Notes: a model not told the origin generated them from the letters alone. A stretch of 64,000 nucleotides of DNA from Dyadobacter sp. CY261 (GCF_021440085.1 NZ_JAKCPW010000006.1:248001-312000), one strand, 5' to 3'; positions 1-9,182 are shown, numbered from the stretch's first letter. Numbers and translations: made by a program.

Positions 1-2
1 CC

Positions 3-434
3 TACCTCCGTGCACTAATTCACAACTTCAAAAGTGGCGTATTGCACCTTGACCAATACAATTGCCTGGCAGAGGACCATATCAGATTGATCCGTAATGA
101 AGAAGTAAAATACAATCTCATCAATGACTATGATGCCAGCCTGTACGAACTCTATGAGCGTGACTACCAGCCCTACGGTCAGATGGCACGTCAGCGTATC
201 ATAGATATTCTTGGGTATGAGCCACAGCTGAAAGCATCCCTTTTTGCGGAAATGTATCTGCGAAAAATAATGAGTACTGACCAAGTGATTATGCCGACAG
301 ACGCGCTAACCTCCCTTGATTTTAAGCTAATTGGCCTGATTCGATATCGGGAAATTCTCCTAACACAAGGTAAGAGCGCTGCCGACAACTGGCCTGTCCT
401 ACGCAACGATACATTTTGTGAAAGACAATCCTAA
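3..434 (+). CDS. hypothetical protein, 5' end outside window
   Basis: The reading frame is open from base 3 to the stop at 434, so this is the C-terminal part of a longer protein; a TTG at 42 is an internal candidate start but the frame continues upstream without a stop. The visible 143 residues are soluble, rich in Tyr, Asp and Leu, and show no catalytic motif I recognise. It lies about 95 bp upstream of, and in the same direction as, the coupling-protein gene, so it probably belongs to the same transfer operon. I cannot assign a function. Confidence 0.6.
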   Translation, partial: YLRALIHNFKSGVLHLDQYNCLAEDHIRLIRNEEVKYNLINDYDASLYELYERDYQPYGQMARQRIIDILGYEPQLKASLFAEMYLRKIMSTDQVIMPTDALTSLDFKLIGLIRYREILLTQGKSAADNWPVLRNDTFCERQS

Positions 435-528
435 GTAAAGCGGGTGATCTACCTCACTGTGTTTAAGGCATGCCGATATCGTGACTATTATTAATCAGAG
501 TGCATTCAGTTCATTTTAAAATTTACGA

Positions 529-2061
529 ATGAAACCTTACGATTTGAATACGCCAATCCTGGAATTTGCCTCACGCAACCAAAATAGCGTTTGGACTGTG
601 CGACAGGCTGTTGAGGGAGTCCAGATCTTCGGTGGAATTGGATCGGGTAAGACCTCAGGGTCGGGACGGAAGCTGGCCTTGAAATATCTGATTGCCGGCT
701 TTGGTGGACTGGTATTGACGGCCAAACCAGACGAGAAGCGTCTTTGGAAAGAATACTGCAGCCTGACCGGACGATCGGCAGATTTATTAGTTATTGAACC
801 TGGTGGACGCCATTCGTTCGACTTCCTGAATTACATCTCGTCCCGTGACGGCGCTGCTAATCCAATCACTGACAATATTGTAGACGTTTTGAAAACTGTC
901 ATTCGGGCAAGTCAAACCATAAGTAGCGGTAAAAGCGATGATGCATTTTGGGAAACCGCATTGGACATGCTCATCTTTAATGTTATTGACCTTTGCCAGC
1001 TTGCCTACGGAAAAGTCTCGTTTCAATTAATGTACGAGATCGTCCTTTCTATCCCTAAAACGGGGGACGATAACCAGGAAGAGACAATTTTACCCGACCA
1101 GAGCCTTTCAGAGCAGATTTTCAATGGCTATAGAGTAGCGCTGGAAAAGGCAAAAAACAACGTTCTCGAACAGATTAATCAGTGGAAGTCCTCTTTTTCA
1201 GCGGAAGAAGTAGATATGATTTGGGAAAGACCTGACTTCGACTCGCTTTTGACAACCGCCGTTCCGGATGTGCGATTGTACGGGTTCGTCGAGCAATTTT
1301 TTAACGACACCTTTATCCCCCTCAGCGAAAAGACCCGGTCAATCATTGACTTCTCGTTCACGGGCTTTCTTTTTCGGATGCTACGTGAACCAATTCACTC
1401 AATGTTTTGCAGCCGGGAATCCACGGTTACGCCAGAAGATAGTTTGACCGGCAAAATCATCTTACTGAACCTACCGGTAAAAACTTATCAAAAAATTGGG
1501 CGCGATTGTCAGATCATGTTTAAATACATCTGGCAACAAGCTATGGAAAAGCGAAATATAGTTGAAAACGAGCTGCCTGTTTTTCTTTGGGCTGACGAAG
1601 CACAATCATTCCTCCACGAACATGATGCCGATTTTCAAGCCACGGCACGAAGTAGTCGAATAGCAACTGTTTACATTTCTCAAAACCTGCCCAACTACCA
1701 CGCGTGTATGGGTGGAGAAAAGTCTGAATATAAAGTCAAATCATTTTTGGGAACGCTGGCGACAAAAATATTTCACGCCAACGCTGATATCGACACAAAC
1801 CGGTACGCCTCCGAATTAATCGGGGACACATATTTCGAAGACCAATCGGAGAGTGTGACTATCTCTAAGGACTTTTCACAGACACGGGGAAAATCTTTTA
1901 AGCTTGAAAGGGCGGTGCGACCGGAGGCCTTCGTGTCATTGCGAACGGGTGGCCCTGCAAACAACTTTGGCACCGAGGCTTACCTTCACCGGCAAGGCGA
2001 CACAATCGCAAACGGTCAAAACTATGCAAAAATGAATTTCAGTCAACTTTATAATCCATAG
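529..2061 (+). CDS. type IV secretion coupling protein (VirD4/TraD-like)
   Basis: This 510-aa ATPase should link the relaxase-DNA complex to a conjugation channel at the inner membrane. A Walker A motif, GGIGSGKT, lies at residues 35-42, and a Walker B-like stretch, VFLWADEAQ, near residues 350-358. After it comes a TraM-recognition-type segment (SSRIATVYISQNLPNY). There is no N-terminal transmembrane pair; the next gene encodes a membrane protein that could supply the anchor (inference). It is followed, after a short gap, by the membrane protein and then the MobF relaxase. No VirB4 or other channel genes are visible, so the element either borrows a channel or carries those genes to the left of the window. 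Confidence 0.85.
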   Translation: MKPYDLNTPILEFASRNQNSVWTVRQAVEGVQIFGGIGSGKTSGSGRKLALKYLIAGFGGLVLTAKPDEKRLWKEYCSLTGRSADLLVIEPGGRHSFDFLNYISSRDGAANPITDNIVDVLKTVIRASQTISSGKSDDAFWETALDMLIFNVIDLCQLAYGKVSFQLMYEIVLSIPKTGDDNQEETILPDQSLSEQIFNGYRVALEKAKNNVLEQINQWKSSFSAEEVDMIWERPDFDSLLTTAVPDVRLYGFVEQFFNDTFIPLSEKTRSIIDFSFTGFLFRMLREPIHSMFCSRESTVTPEDSLTGKIILLNLPVKTYQKIGRDCQIMFKYIWQQAMEKRNIVENELPVFLWADEAQSFLHEHDADFQATARSSRIATVYISQNLPNYHACMGGEKSEYKVKSFLGTLATKIFHANADIDTNRYASELIGDTYFEDQSESVTISKDFSQTRGKSFKLERAVRPEAFVSLRTGGPANNFGTEAYLHRQGDTIANGQNYAKMNFSQLYNP

Positions 2062-2085
2062 ATTCAACTTAATCATTTGTCACTC

Positions 2086-2889
2086 ATGCCGAAAAATTTG
2101 TATTACCAAGCGATGTTTCGTCGCCGTAACCTATTAAAGGAATGGATCTTGGCTTCATTCATGGAAATTTCTTCGATCCCGCGCCTCCTGCTCGAAGTGT
2201 TCGTTCGCAGAAACTTTGGTGAGCGATACTTTTCAATTTTCATCGCCACATGCGCAACCATTTTGCTTGCGGCCTACCCGATTCTCATGTATCGGCTCTA
2301 TTTTGTGTTTGCCTACTACGAAATCTTCCACGGAATAGAGAGGTGGACACCTTTTCCGATTGCAGACTTCTTGAAAGATTACCTGACCTGGTACATGTTC
2401 ATTGGGGGCTTCGTTTATATGTGCGTCAAGCGGAATGACGAAATCAAACGACAGCCGTCGGTTTTTGACTTTGCGAAATTCAGCCTATCCACCGGCGAGA
2501 TTCATCCCGCATTTCTGGACTTCAAAATTAGAGGAGCAAAGCAAGATATCCGCACCGTTGAGACACTGATTGAACCAGGTTTCTTCCTCGTCATTGGCTT
2601 ACTATTATGGTTACTGCTTGACCAAAGCGTAGGTGCCTTAATTGCTATTTGTAGTATTATATACTCCGGTAGTTACATGGCAGCCTACTACGTGGGCGAC
2701 CACTTCGTTATGGACAAAATCGACCAAATGATCTGTAACGAAGAAATGGTTGCAGCGTTCGTCGAAGGTAAGGAAGCTTCGGAGACAAGAGGAATGCACT
2801 TTTACGGTCGTCGACCCGCCAACCCCGACCACCGCCGTGAAGTAGTGGGCTCATTTACCGAATTTGAAGAGGTTTTCGACGTGGACTGA
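2086..2889 (+). CDS. membrane protein of the mobilisation operon
   Basis: This is a 267-aa protein counted from ATG 2086; a TTG nine bases upstream is the alternative start. Hydrophobic segments lie near residues 45-75 (FIATCATILLAAYPILMYRL), 100-117 (YLTWYMFIGGFVYMCV) and a long pair near 165-205 (FFLVIGLLLWLLL and GALIAICSIIYSG). The C-terminal 60 residues are charged and cytoplasm-like. It sits 24 bp after the coupling protein and 173 bp before the relaxase, so a role as membrane partner of the coupling protein is plausible from context. No enzymatic motif is visible. Confidence 0.75.
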   Translation: MPKNLYYQAMFRRRNLLKEWILASFMEISSIPRLLLEVFVRRNFGERYFSIFIATCATILLAAYPILMYRLYFVFAYYEIFHGIERWTPFPIADFLKDYLTWYMFIGGFVYMCVKRNDEIKRQPSVFDFAKFSLSTGEIHPAFLDFKIRGAKQDIRTVETLIEPGFFLVIGLLLWLLLDQSVGALIAICSIIYSGSYMAAYYVGDHFVMDKIDQMICNEEMVAAFVEGKEASETRGMHFYGRRPANPDHRREVVGSFTEFEEVFDVD

Positions 2890-3062
2890 TCCGTCGCTGC
2901 TGTGCAGCGAGAAGATGTCTGATGTTAAATTTTTCCATAAGCATTTTATTCTTTCGCACAGCCTTCACGCATTTTCCCGCACAGCTCGATTTTTCGTAAA
3001 AAGGCTTTAATCTGTGCAGAATTATTCGTGACAATTGCGCAATACCTGTAATCTCAATCTCC

Positions 3063-5810
3063 ATGATCCGGATGATCCAGAGTCAGAATGCCGACCACGC
3101 CAAGGCCTACTTCACGGAGGCCTTGGCGAAGGCTGATTATTACATCAACGATCAGGAACTGAAAGGACAGATCAGAGGCAAACTTGCAGATCGACTTGGT
3201 ATCAGCGGTCCCGCTACGAAGGACATTTTCTTCAAGCTCTGTGAGAACATAAATCCGGCTACCGGCAAAGGATTGACACCGCTGACCCAAGAGAAGCGCA
3301 CTATTGGTTACGATATCAACTTCCATTGCCCCAAGTCCGTCTCCATAATTCACGCACTATCGGATAACGACCATATTCTGAATGCGTTTCAGGACAGCGT
3401 CACTGAAACGATGCAGGACATTGAAAGCGATATGAAAACGCGTGTCAGGCTGGATGGCCAAGTCGATGAACGTCAAACCAACGAAGTCGTGTGGGCAGAT
3501 TTTATTCACCAAACAGCGAGACCTGTCGATGGTCAACCTCCAGATCCCCATCTCCACAACCACAGCTATATTTGGAACGCAACCTGGGATGCGACAGAAA
3601 ACCGGATCAAGGCCGGGCAGTTCCGTGACATCAAGCGGGACATGCCCTACTACCAGGCACGCTTTCACAAGCGATTGTCTGATCGCCTGATTGATCTTGG
3701 ATACGACATCCGTGTAACGGATAAGTCATTCGAGATCGAAGGCGTACCGCAACGGGTGATTGATTTGTTTTCGAAGCGCACGGACGAGATCGGTCGGATT
3801 GCGCGAGAAAAAGGAATCACGGATGCCAGCGAACTTGACCAGCTTGGCGCACGGACACGAGCAAAGAAGCAAAACGGAATGCGCATGGATGAGCTGAAAG
3901 CGCATTGGCGACAGCAAATTCAAGCGCTCGGACCGGGCGAAGAAGACGAAGGTCGAAAGGCCGTTCGCTTCGCGCCAGAAACAGCGCGGGAGGTCATGAT
4001 TCCGCAGCATTGCGTCGATCATGCGCTCGCGCACGGTTTCGAACGTGCGTCAGTTCTGCATGACAGACGGCTCCTTGCGTCGGCTTACCGGTACGGAATG
4101 GGCGATAAATCGATCACGCTCGATAATATCGATAAAAGTTTCAGAGCGGACACACGCCTTATCCATGTTAAAGATGGGGGTCGAGTGATGAACACCACAC
4201 GAGAGGTTCTGGCGGAAGAGCGAAGAATGATCGCGCTTGCCCGCGCAGCGCGCGGCAAGGCCGTGCCACTTTACAAGAAAGCTCCAAAGATCAACCTCGA
4301 CGGCCAGCAAGCGCAGGCCGTCCGTCACGTTTTAACCACCGCAGATCGTATATCGATCATTCGTGGGGCCGCTGGCAGCGGCAAAACCACGCTTATGAAA
4401 GAAGCAATCAGCAAGATCGAAAAGGCCGGCAAGACTGTGACGGTCGTAGCGCCCACATCTCAGGCCTCCCGCGGAGTGCTGAGGGACGAAGGCTTCGAGG
4501 ATGCACAGACTGTAGCGCAGTTATTGGTTGACCCGGAAATGCAGAAGAACTTAAAGAAGCAGGTTCTATGGGTTGATGAAGCTGGATTGCTCGGCACGCG
4601 TGAAATGACACAATTGTTGCAAATCGCAACCCAGCGGGATGCACGGTTAATTTTAGGAGGTGATACGCGTCAGCACGCTAGCGTGGTGCGCGGAGACGCC
4701 TTGCGTATCCTGAACACCGTTGGCGGCATACAGGCCGCCGAAGTGAGTAAGATCTATCGACAGAAACGCGACGGTTACAGATCGATAGTCGAAGACTTAT
4801 CGAACGGAAATGTCGCACGGGCCTTTGAAAAGTTGGACAAAGCAGGTTCAATTCAAGAGATTGACCCCTTAGATCCCAATAAACAGCTTATCCAGGATTA
4901 TTCCGAGGCATTGGGTCGAGGCAAATCTGCCCTCGTTATCTCTCCTACGCACGAGCAGAGCCTTGGCGTTACAAAGTCAATCCGGGAACACCTCCGAAAA
5001 TCCGGGCTCCTGGGCAGACGGGAGCTCAACGCGACACGGTATATCAATCTAAACCTCACCCAGGCCGAGAAAGCCGACTGGCGGAACCTGCCTAAGGGAC
5101 AAATGGTACAGTTTAATCAGAATCTGCCCGACATCAAACGTGGCAGCATTTGGGAAATCGAGCGTAGCTCGGACCACAGTGTTCACATTAAGGATCGACA
5201 AAACGAGGTGATGTTGCCGACCGATAAAAGCGCCAGCTTTGAGGTATACAGGCGATCAAAGATCGACCTTGCCAAGGGCGACATTGTCCGCATCACCCGC
5301 AACAGCTTCGATCGGGAAAAGAACCGGCTTAATAACGGCCAGCTGTTGCATGTTGAATCTGTGCGAAAGAACGGGAAAATTGTTCTCGCCAACCCGACAA
5401 GCAAGTGCAAGTACCATATCGACAAGGATTTTGGGCACCTCACACACGCTTATTGCGTTACCTCGCACGCATCCCAGGGCAAGACCGTCGATGAAGTTTT
5501 TCTTTATCAACCAGCATCAACATTCGCGGCGACCAACTCTAAACAGCTTTATGTTTCCGTGTCGCGCGGGCGTGAGCGGGTCATGATCTACACCGACGAA
5601 AAAAAAGATTTATTGGAACAGTCCAAGAAAATTGGTGACCGTAAATCAGCCATTGAACTACTGACAGACAACGACAAAACCAGATCGACTCAGCACCAGA
5701 AAATAAGGAACGACCTTTATACACATGCTCACAAATCAACAGTAGAGCCGGTCGATATTCAACCGGCATCACAACGTGCGAAACACAGGGATTATGAACC
5801 AGGGGTTTAA
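3063..5810 (+). CDS. MobF-family relaxase/helicase (TrwC/TraI-like)
   Basis: This 915-aa protein nicks and unwinds the transferred strand at oriT. The N-terminal relaxase domain has the tandem tyrosines Y26-Y27 (KADYYIND) and the three-histidine metal site in HLHNH (residues 163, 165, 167). A RecD/TraI-type helicase follows, with Walker A GAAGSGKT at 435-442, Walker B LWVDEAG, and a C-terminal helicase motif region, VTSHASQGKTVDEV. The length is typical of Bacteroidota MobF proteins and shorter than F TraI, lacking its long C-terminal tail. ATG 3063 is taken as the start; ATG 3072 (residue 4) is equally possible. The downstream gene overlaps its 3' end. Confidence 0.93.
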   Translation: MIRMIQSQNADHAKAYFTEALAKADYYINDQELKGQIRGKLADRLGISGPATKDIFFKLCENINPATGKGLTPLTQEKRTIGYDINFHCPKSVSIIHALSDNDHILNAFQDSVTETMQDIESDMKTRVRLDGQVDERQTNEVVWADFIHQTARPVDGQPPDPHLHNHSYIWNATWDATENRIKAGQFRDIKRDMPYYQARFHKRLSDRLIDLGYDIRVTDKSFEIEGVPQRVIDLFSKRTDEIGRIAREKGITDASELDQLGARTRAKKQNGMRMDELKAHWRQQIQALGPGEEDEGRKAVRFAPETAREVMIPQHCVDHALAHGFERASVLHDRRLLASAYRYGMGDKSITLDNIDKSFRADTRLIHVKDGGRVMNTTREVLAEERRMIALARAARGKAVPLYKKAPKINLDGQQAQAVRHVLTTADRISIIRGAAGSGKTTLMKEAISKIEKAGKTVTVVAPTSQASRGVLRDEGFEDAQTVAQLLVDPEMQKNLKKQVLWVDEAGLLGTREMTQLLQIATQRDARLILGGDTRQHASVVRGDALRILNTVGGIQAAEVSKIYRQKRDGYRSIVEDLSNGNVARAFEKLDKAGSIQEIDPLDPNKQLIQDYSEALGRGKSALVISPTHEQSLGVTKSIREHLRKSGLLGRRELNATRYINLNLTQAEKADWRNLPKGQMVQFNQNLPDIKRGSIWEIERSSDHSVHIKDRQNEVMLPTDKSASFEVYRRSKIDLAKGDIVRITRNSFDREKNRLNNGQLLHVESVRKNGKIVLANPTSKCKYHIDKDFGHLTHAYCVTSHASQGKTVDEVFLYQPASTFAATNSKQLYVSVSRGRERVMIYTDEKKDLLEQSKKIGDRKSAIELLTDNDKTRSTQHQKIRNDLYTHAHKSTVEPVDIQPASQRAKHRDYEPGV

Positions 5811-6189
5811 AATTCGTCTTGACGAACTCAGGAACAACATTCCAAACGAGGAACAGCCGGTTCCCGAGACAAGCCCCCTTCCCACTCATTATGATGGGAG
5901 TGGATACGTCCGCAATTTGTGTATCGTTTGGCTTGATGGAAAGAAAATGTTTTTCAATTACGCATATCTCGTTGTGGCAGAGTTTACGCCTACCGAAGAT
6001 GGAAACGATATCACCTTAAACTTCTCGGACTATCAGGTCCTGTTGAGAGGCTTTTTGCTTGCGCCCTTGTTTGGGGAGCTTCAAGACCACCGCGTGCGCA
6101 ATGTGTTTCAAGTCGATCAACGTTACATCAATGTGGAGGATCAAACGGGGCCGGTCATTACAGACATATTAGTTGCCAGAAACGAATAG
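5794..6189 (+). CDS. hypothetical protein coupled to relaxase
   Basis: This is a 131-aa soluble protein. The start ATG 5794 is preceded by CAGGG and lies within the last codons of the relaxase gene, so the two are likely translationally coupled. The sequence looks beta-rich (NLCIVWLDGKKMFFNYAYLV) with a hydrophobic central part and no membrane segment or known motif. A strong hairpin 15 bp after its stop closes the transfer operon. Function unknown. Confidence 0.7.
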   Translation: MNQGFKIRLDELRNNIPNEEQPVPETSPLPTHYDGSGYVRNLCIVWLDGKKMFFNYAYLVVAEFTPTEDGNDITLNFSDYQVLLRGFLLAPLFGELQDHRVRNVFQVDQRYINVEDQTGPVITDILVARNE

Positions 6190-6204
6190 GTTCGAATTGA
6201 GAAA

Positions 6205-6228
6205 GCCGGGCAGGTCTCCCTGCCCGGC
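6205..6228. terminator. GC-rich hairpin between convergent genes
   Basis: A perfect 10-bp inverted repeat (GCCGGGCAGG / CCTGCCCGGC) with a TCTC loop lies between the convergent stops at 6189 and 6235. The downstream T run is weak (GAGTTTATTC). A nearly identical hairpin lies at 6866-6889. Confidence 0.65.
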
Positions 6229-6234
6229 AGGAGT

Positions 6235-6438
6235 TTATTCTTTTGGTTTGCTCTTGCGAATTACCAAAGAGACCTTCTGGCCGAACACTTCGAGGGAAAC
6301 ATTCATTCCGTTGTTGTCTTCGTGAAGCCAGCAAGCTCCGGTTTTATTCCAATCTTTCTGCTCACTGCCCTTTTTGTCGGTCAGGAAGTAGACAAAGTGC
6401 GTTGGAAGTTTCTTTTCTGTTTGGTTTTCTAATGTCAT
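6235..6438 (-). CDS. small hypothetical protein, DUF736-like fold possible
   Basis: This is a 67-aa protein. ATG 6438 is chosen over an in-frame upstream ATG because AGGAG lies seven bases before it. The core, KTGACWLHEDNNGMNVSLEV, followed by a basic tail, resembles the short beta-sheet proteins (DUF736-type) common next to relaxase genes in mobile elements; this is a weak, remembered similarity. It is transcribed away from the structured noncoding region at 6486-6860. Confidence 0.6.
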   Translation of the reverse strand: MTLENQTEKKLPTHFVYFLTDKKGSEQKDWNKTGACWLHEDNNGMNVSLEVFGQKVSLVIRKSKPKE

Positions 6439-6485
6439 CGCTAATCTCCTTTGTTTGTTGGTCGATGATGTCAGCGTCAATAGCG

Positions 6486-6860
6486 CATTAGGCTGTGAAG
6501 CTCCCCGACGCGCAGCGGAGTCGTAAGATGAATTTTTTATGAAGTAAAAAATTCAGGGATAAGCGTCATCACAGCCGTTGCGCTATGCTGACAGCATATA
6601 TCGATCAACTAACAAAGCGGTTTGGCGTTGCCTAACAGCAAACATGAATACAAATTCATGCTCGTAGAATACAAAACGGATGGACAATGCTTAGTGTTCA
6701 AGCGTGTTGGTCGGAGTAAATCCAAGCTTCGCCCGACGAATGAGTAGGTTTTGCACCGTACTAAGGTACGAGTTCTCGCTACGGTTGATCAAAGGTGAAC
6801 TATGATAAGGAACGATATGAAGAGGACGGTGGTCGCGATTGATTTTGAACGAAATCGAAA
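6486..6860. other. structured noncoding region, candidate oriT or small RNA
   Basis: No convincing gene is present. The stretch is dense in inverted repeats: GGCTGTGA at 6491-6498 pairs with TCACAGCC at 6569-6576, with matching GCGC outside; a perfect 10-bp repeat, GAATTTTTTA/TAAAAAATTC, lies at 6530-6554; a 7-bp palindrome with a 1-nt centre, TATGCTG-A-CAGCATA, is at 6584-6598; CATGAAT/ATTCATG is at 6643-6660. Two tiny frames occur (29 codons from 6658; about 20 codons ending just before the hairpin at 6866). Closeness to the MobF relaxase suggests oriT (inference). Confidence 0.45.
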
Positions 6861-6865
6861 GTAAT

Positions 6866-6889
6866 GCCGGGCAAGTTGCCTTGCCCGGC
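6866..6889. terminator. second GC-rich hairpin
   Basis: This is a perfect 10-bp stem, GCCGGGCAAG / CTTGCCCGGC, with a TTGC loop. It differs from the hairpin at 6205-6228 by one compensated base pair per arm plus the loop. No T run follows. The next 240 bp, up to 7132, show no gene. Confidence 0.5.
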
Positions 6890-7132
6890 GATCAGTGCAG
6901 CTTTGCGTGACTTCTATTGAAAGCTAATTAGTAACAAACTTTAACCTAGGGCATGGAAGGCAGCTGCTGGTCTTGCCGTCCCGCTCAATAGGCCAAAGGG
7001 CCCTGGCGCGATTTCAGCTCTTGTCACTACCCTTTTTGTCACTCATGACGGAAAACGGCGTGACGCTCCCTTTTCCACCTACGTTTAAATTGTAAGCACT
7101 TACAGAGGTGAGTGTACCGTCTTCCCGTATCA

Positions 7133-7158
7133 TAGCCGTCCCAAAAAAGGGACGGCTA
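7133..7158 (-). terminator. hairpin downstream of Rieske gene
   Basis: A perfect 10-bp stem, TAGCCGTCCC / GGGACGGCTA, surrounds an A6 loop, 28 bp past the Rieske stop codon. There is no U tract outside the stem on the minus strand, so it may be a processing or stability hairpin rather than a true intrinsic terminator. Confidence 0.5.
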
Positions 7159-7186
7159 CATACTTCATCGGCGGTAGCATTGGTAT

Positions 7187-7474
7187 CTAAGAACCGAGGT
7201 CTTCCGTTTTAAACACTTTCAACGGTCGACAGCCTGGTGCGCTGATGGGTGTTCCATCTTCAAGCGACCAAGTAAAATGGTGGCAGCTACACTCCAATAC
7301 ACCATTGTTCACTCTACCAAATTTTGACAAGGGAACATTCAAATGCGGGCAGCGGCTTTCGAATATGTAGGTTCTTGAATTCGCCTCGCAAATAAGAAAA
7401 TTTTCTCCATCCTTGCATAGCTCGCGAAAACGGCCCGTGTCGTGGGTCAGGGATTTATCTGTAATCGACTCCAT
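7187..7474 (-). CDS. Rieske-type [2Fe-2S] ferredoxin
   Basis: This 95-aa protein has the Rieske cluster ligands CPH (about residues 42-44) and CSCHH (about 62-66), spaced as in soluble Rieske ferredoxins of oxygenase systems. No signal peptide or membrane anchor is present, so it should be a cytoplasmic electron carrier. It lies 13 bp downstream of the larger unknown protein at 7488-8627 and is almost certainly co-transcribed with it. No reductase is adjacent, so its electron donor is unknown. Confidence 0.85.
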   Translation of the reverse strand: MESITDKSLTHDTGRFRELCKDGENFLICEANSRTYIFESRCPHLNVPLSKFGRVNNGVLECSCHHFTWSLEDGTPISAPGCRPLKVFKTEDLGS

Positions 7475-7487
7475 AGCATATTTGAGC

Positions 7488-8627
7488 TTACAATAAGTGA
7501 TGAACCTGGTTCGTGCGCATGACTTTCAAACGTTCCAGAATGGAAATCGCGCTTTCTGACGATGCTCCGTACTCCGAAACCATTTTCTCCGTTTGAAGGC
7601 TCTGCCCAGCTCCGATCATTTTTAGTGCTATTTGAATATGCTCATCGCCGTCATCAAGGTACGCAGCAGCAAGCGCCTTCACAGCGACCAGTTCATCCGC
7701 CGGAAGCTGCGTCGATAAGGGCATTTCAAACACTTCGCCCAGTTTTGCTAAAAGAACACTGTAATCTTTATTGTGACGTCCCGTAAATCCGTGAGGAGCA
7801 TCCGAGGATCTCATAGAGGGACGAATAGTAGAATTGTAGATCTCAGCCCCAAAGCTTACCGCCGACCACATCGCTACCGTCGTACCCCGAAAAAAGATCG
7901 TCGCACTTTCAATGTTCCGCTTTTCTACTTTCCCGGATAGCGCCGCTGTTGCCATGTTGGCGAAGAACGCAAACATGGCATGGTGAACTCGCCACGTATT
8001 GAAAGCTTGGATATCGGTGTCGAGCAAGGCGTCAGGAATATCTTCAAGCTCGGAGGCCAAGTATATTGAAGGGTTTAATGGAAGATACAGCTCCTCAGAG
8101 AACATCCCTAAAGCCGCGTCCATACCACGGAAAAAATCAGCAACTGGCCTGCATCCTGGTGTGTTCATTACGAGATCCGCTGCACAGTCCCGAGCGACGC
8201 GCAGAAATTCGATAAGGAAGGCCATCGGCGTTGTTGCCGGTGAAAAATATCTCCCAAAACCAAAATACTTATCATAAATAAAGTAGTTGAACTCTTCCTC
8301 GCCATGAGCATTTCGCGCCCAATCTGGAATTACGTCTGTATGGACCTTAAATGGCATCGAGCGCAGGCAGCTGTTTACATTGGTGTAAAACCGTCTCAGC
8401 CGATTTTTGTATGTGCTTTGGCCAATACTTGGATTCGCATCAATGTCACCAGCTACAAACGCTACGTAGTTGCGTAGCGATGTCAACTGTAACGATGTCG
8501 AATCCGGAAGAACAATGCCTTTTAACGATGGTCTCGAGCAATCATTCGGGAGTTGATATCGCTCATCGTAGGTGAGAGCGCGGAACGAATGCATGGCTCC
8601 CATTTCAAATTGGTTTGTATTTCTCAT
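7488..8627 (-). CDS. unknown protein paired with Rieske ferredoxin
   Basis: This is a 379-aa, mostly alpha-helical, soluble protein, taken from ATG 8627; an upstream ATG at 8675 would place coding sequence inside the repeat cluster at 8632-8697. Conserved-looking features include a WRVHH segment near the middle and several DD/EE-rich helices (YLDDGDEHIQ), but I recognise no family. Because it is followed by a Rieske ferredoxin, it could be the oxygenase or metal-enzyme partner (inference only); the usual 2-His-1-carboxylate pattern of Rieske oxygenases is not evident and it carries no Rieske site of its own. Confidence 0.7.
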   Translation of the reverse strand: MRNTNQFEMGAMHSFRALTYDERYQLPNDCSRPSLKGIVLPDSTSLQLTSLRNYVAFVAGDIDANPSIGQSTYKNRLRRFYTNVNSCLRSMPFKVHTDVIPDWARNAHGEEEFNYFIYDKYFGFGRYFSPATTPMAFLIEFLRVARDCAADLVMNTPGCRPVADFFRGMDAALGMFSEELYLPLNPSIYLASELEDIPDALLDTDIQAFNTWRVHHAMFAFFANMATAALSGKVEKRNIESATIFFRGTTVAMWSAVSFGAEIYNSTIRPSMRSSDAPHGFTGRHNKDYSVLLAKLGEVFEMPLSTQLPADELVAVKALAAAYLDDGDEHIQIALKMIGAGQSLQTEKMVSEYGASSESAISILERLKVMRTNQVHHLL

Positions 8628-8631
8628 CTTA

Positions 8632-8697
8632 ATACGGATTGTTGACAAAAGATTTTGGTAATGATTTACCCGCAATCCGTATCTTTGAGATACGGAT
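8632..8697 (-). promoter_or_regulatory. triple ATACGGAT repeat upstream of Rieske operon
   Basis: ATACGGATTG at 8632-8641 is mirrored by CAATCCGTAT at 8673-8682, and ATCCGTATC at 8675-8683 is mirrored by GATACGGAT at 8689-8697 around TTTGA. Three copies of one octamer within 66 bp, directly before the start codon, look like a repressor or activator binding array. A TTGACA-like hexamer on the plus strand lies between them. Confidence 0.55.
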
Positions 8698-8909
8698 CGA
8701 GGCTTTTAGCCTTCTGGTCCTGCCGATTGTAGCTGATCTCCGGGAAGAGCGTCATTACTGTCGGCTTTTTTATGGGCAGGATTCAGAATGCCTAGGTATT
8801 TCATAGACTTAACTGCTATCGAAGTAAATCGACTTATTGGAAGTAAGCTGATTGACTTCCAACGACAAATATGTATTATAGAAATACTTTGTATGGTGGA
8901 GATAAGTGC

Positions 8910-9182
8910 ATGACCAGTAAGCCGTCAAACGGGAATGAGTTCGAATCGTTGACCAATAAAGATTCATGGCCAAGTTACTATGAGGAAAATGGGACCTCAC
9001 ATGCTGGGGTTTTCTACGGTTACATAGATGCGACCTCAGAGCTTGTAACAGCGATAGAAACAATTCTAGGATCGACATCTGACCAGAGTTTTGATGGTGT
9101 AACTTCAAGACTTTCACAGCTGTGCGACGAGCGAAAAGAATTCATAAAATTTCTCAAGAATTACTCATCACCATCACCATAG
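8910..9182 (+). CDS. small hypothetical protein
   Basis: This is a 90-aa acidic soluble protein. ATG 8910 is preferred because GGTGGAG lies about nine bases upstream; an ATG at 8871 is in frame. The protein is helical in its second half (TSELVTAIETILG and an LCDERKEFIKFLKN stretch) and has no recognised motif. It lies divergent to the Rieske operon and 143 bp before another unknown gene in the same direction. Confidence 0.55.
   Translation: MTSKPSNGNEFESLTNKDSWPSYYEENGTSHAGVFYGYIDATSELVTAIETILGSTSDQSFDGVTSRLSQLCDERKEFIKFLKNYSSPSP

Noticed and set aside
6658-6747. 29-codon frame in the structured region
   Set aside because: Too short, no ribosome site, and it lies among inverted repeats; kept only as a remark.
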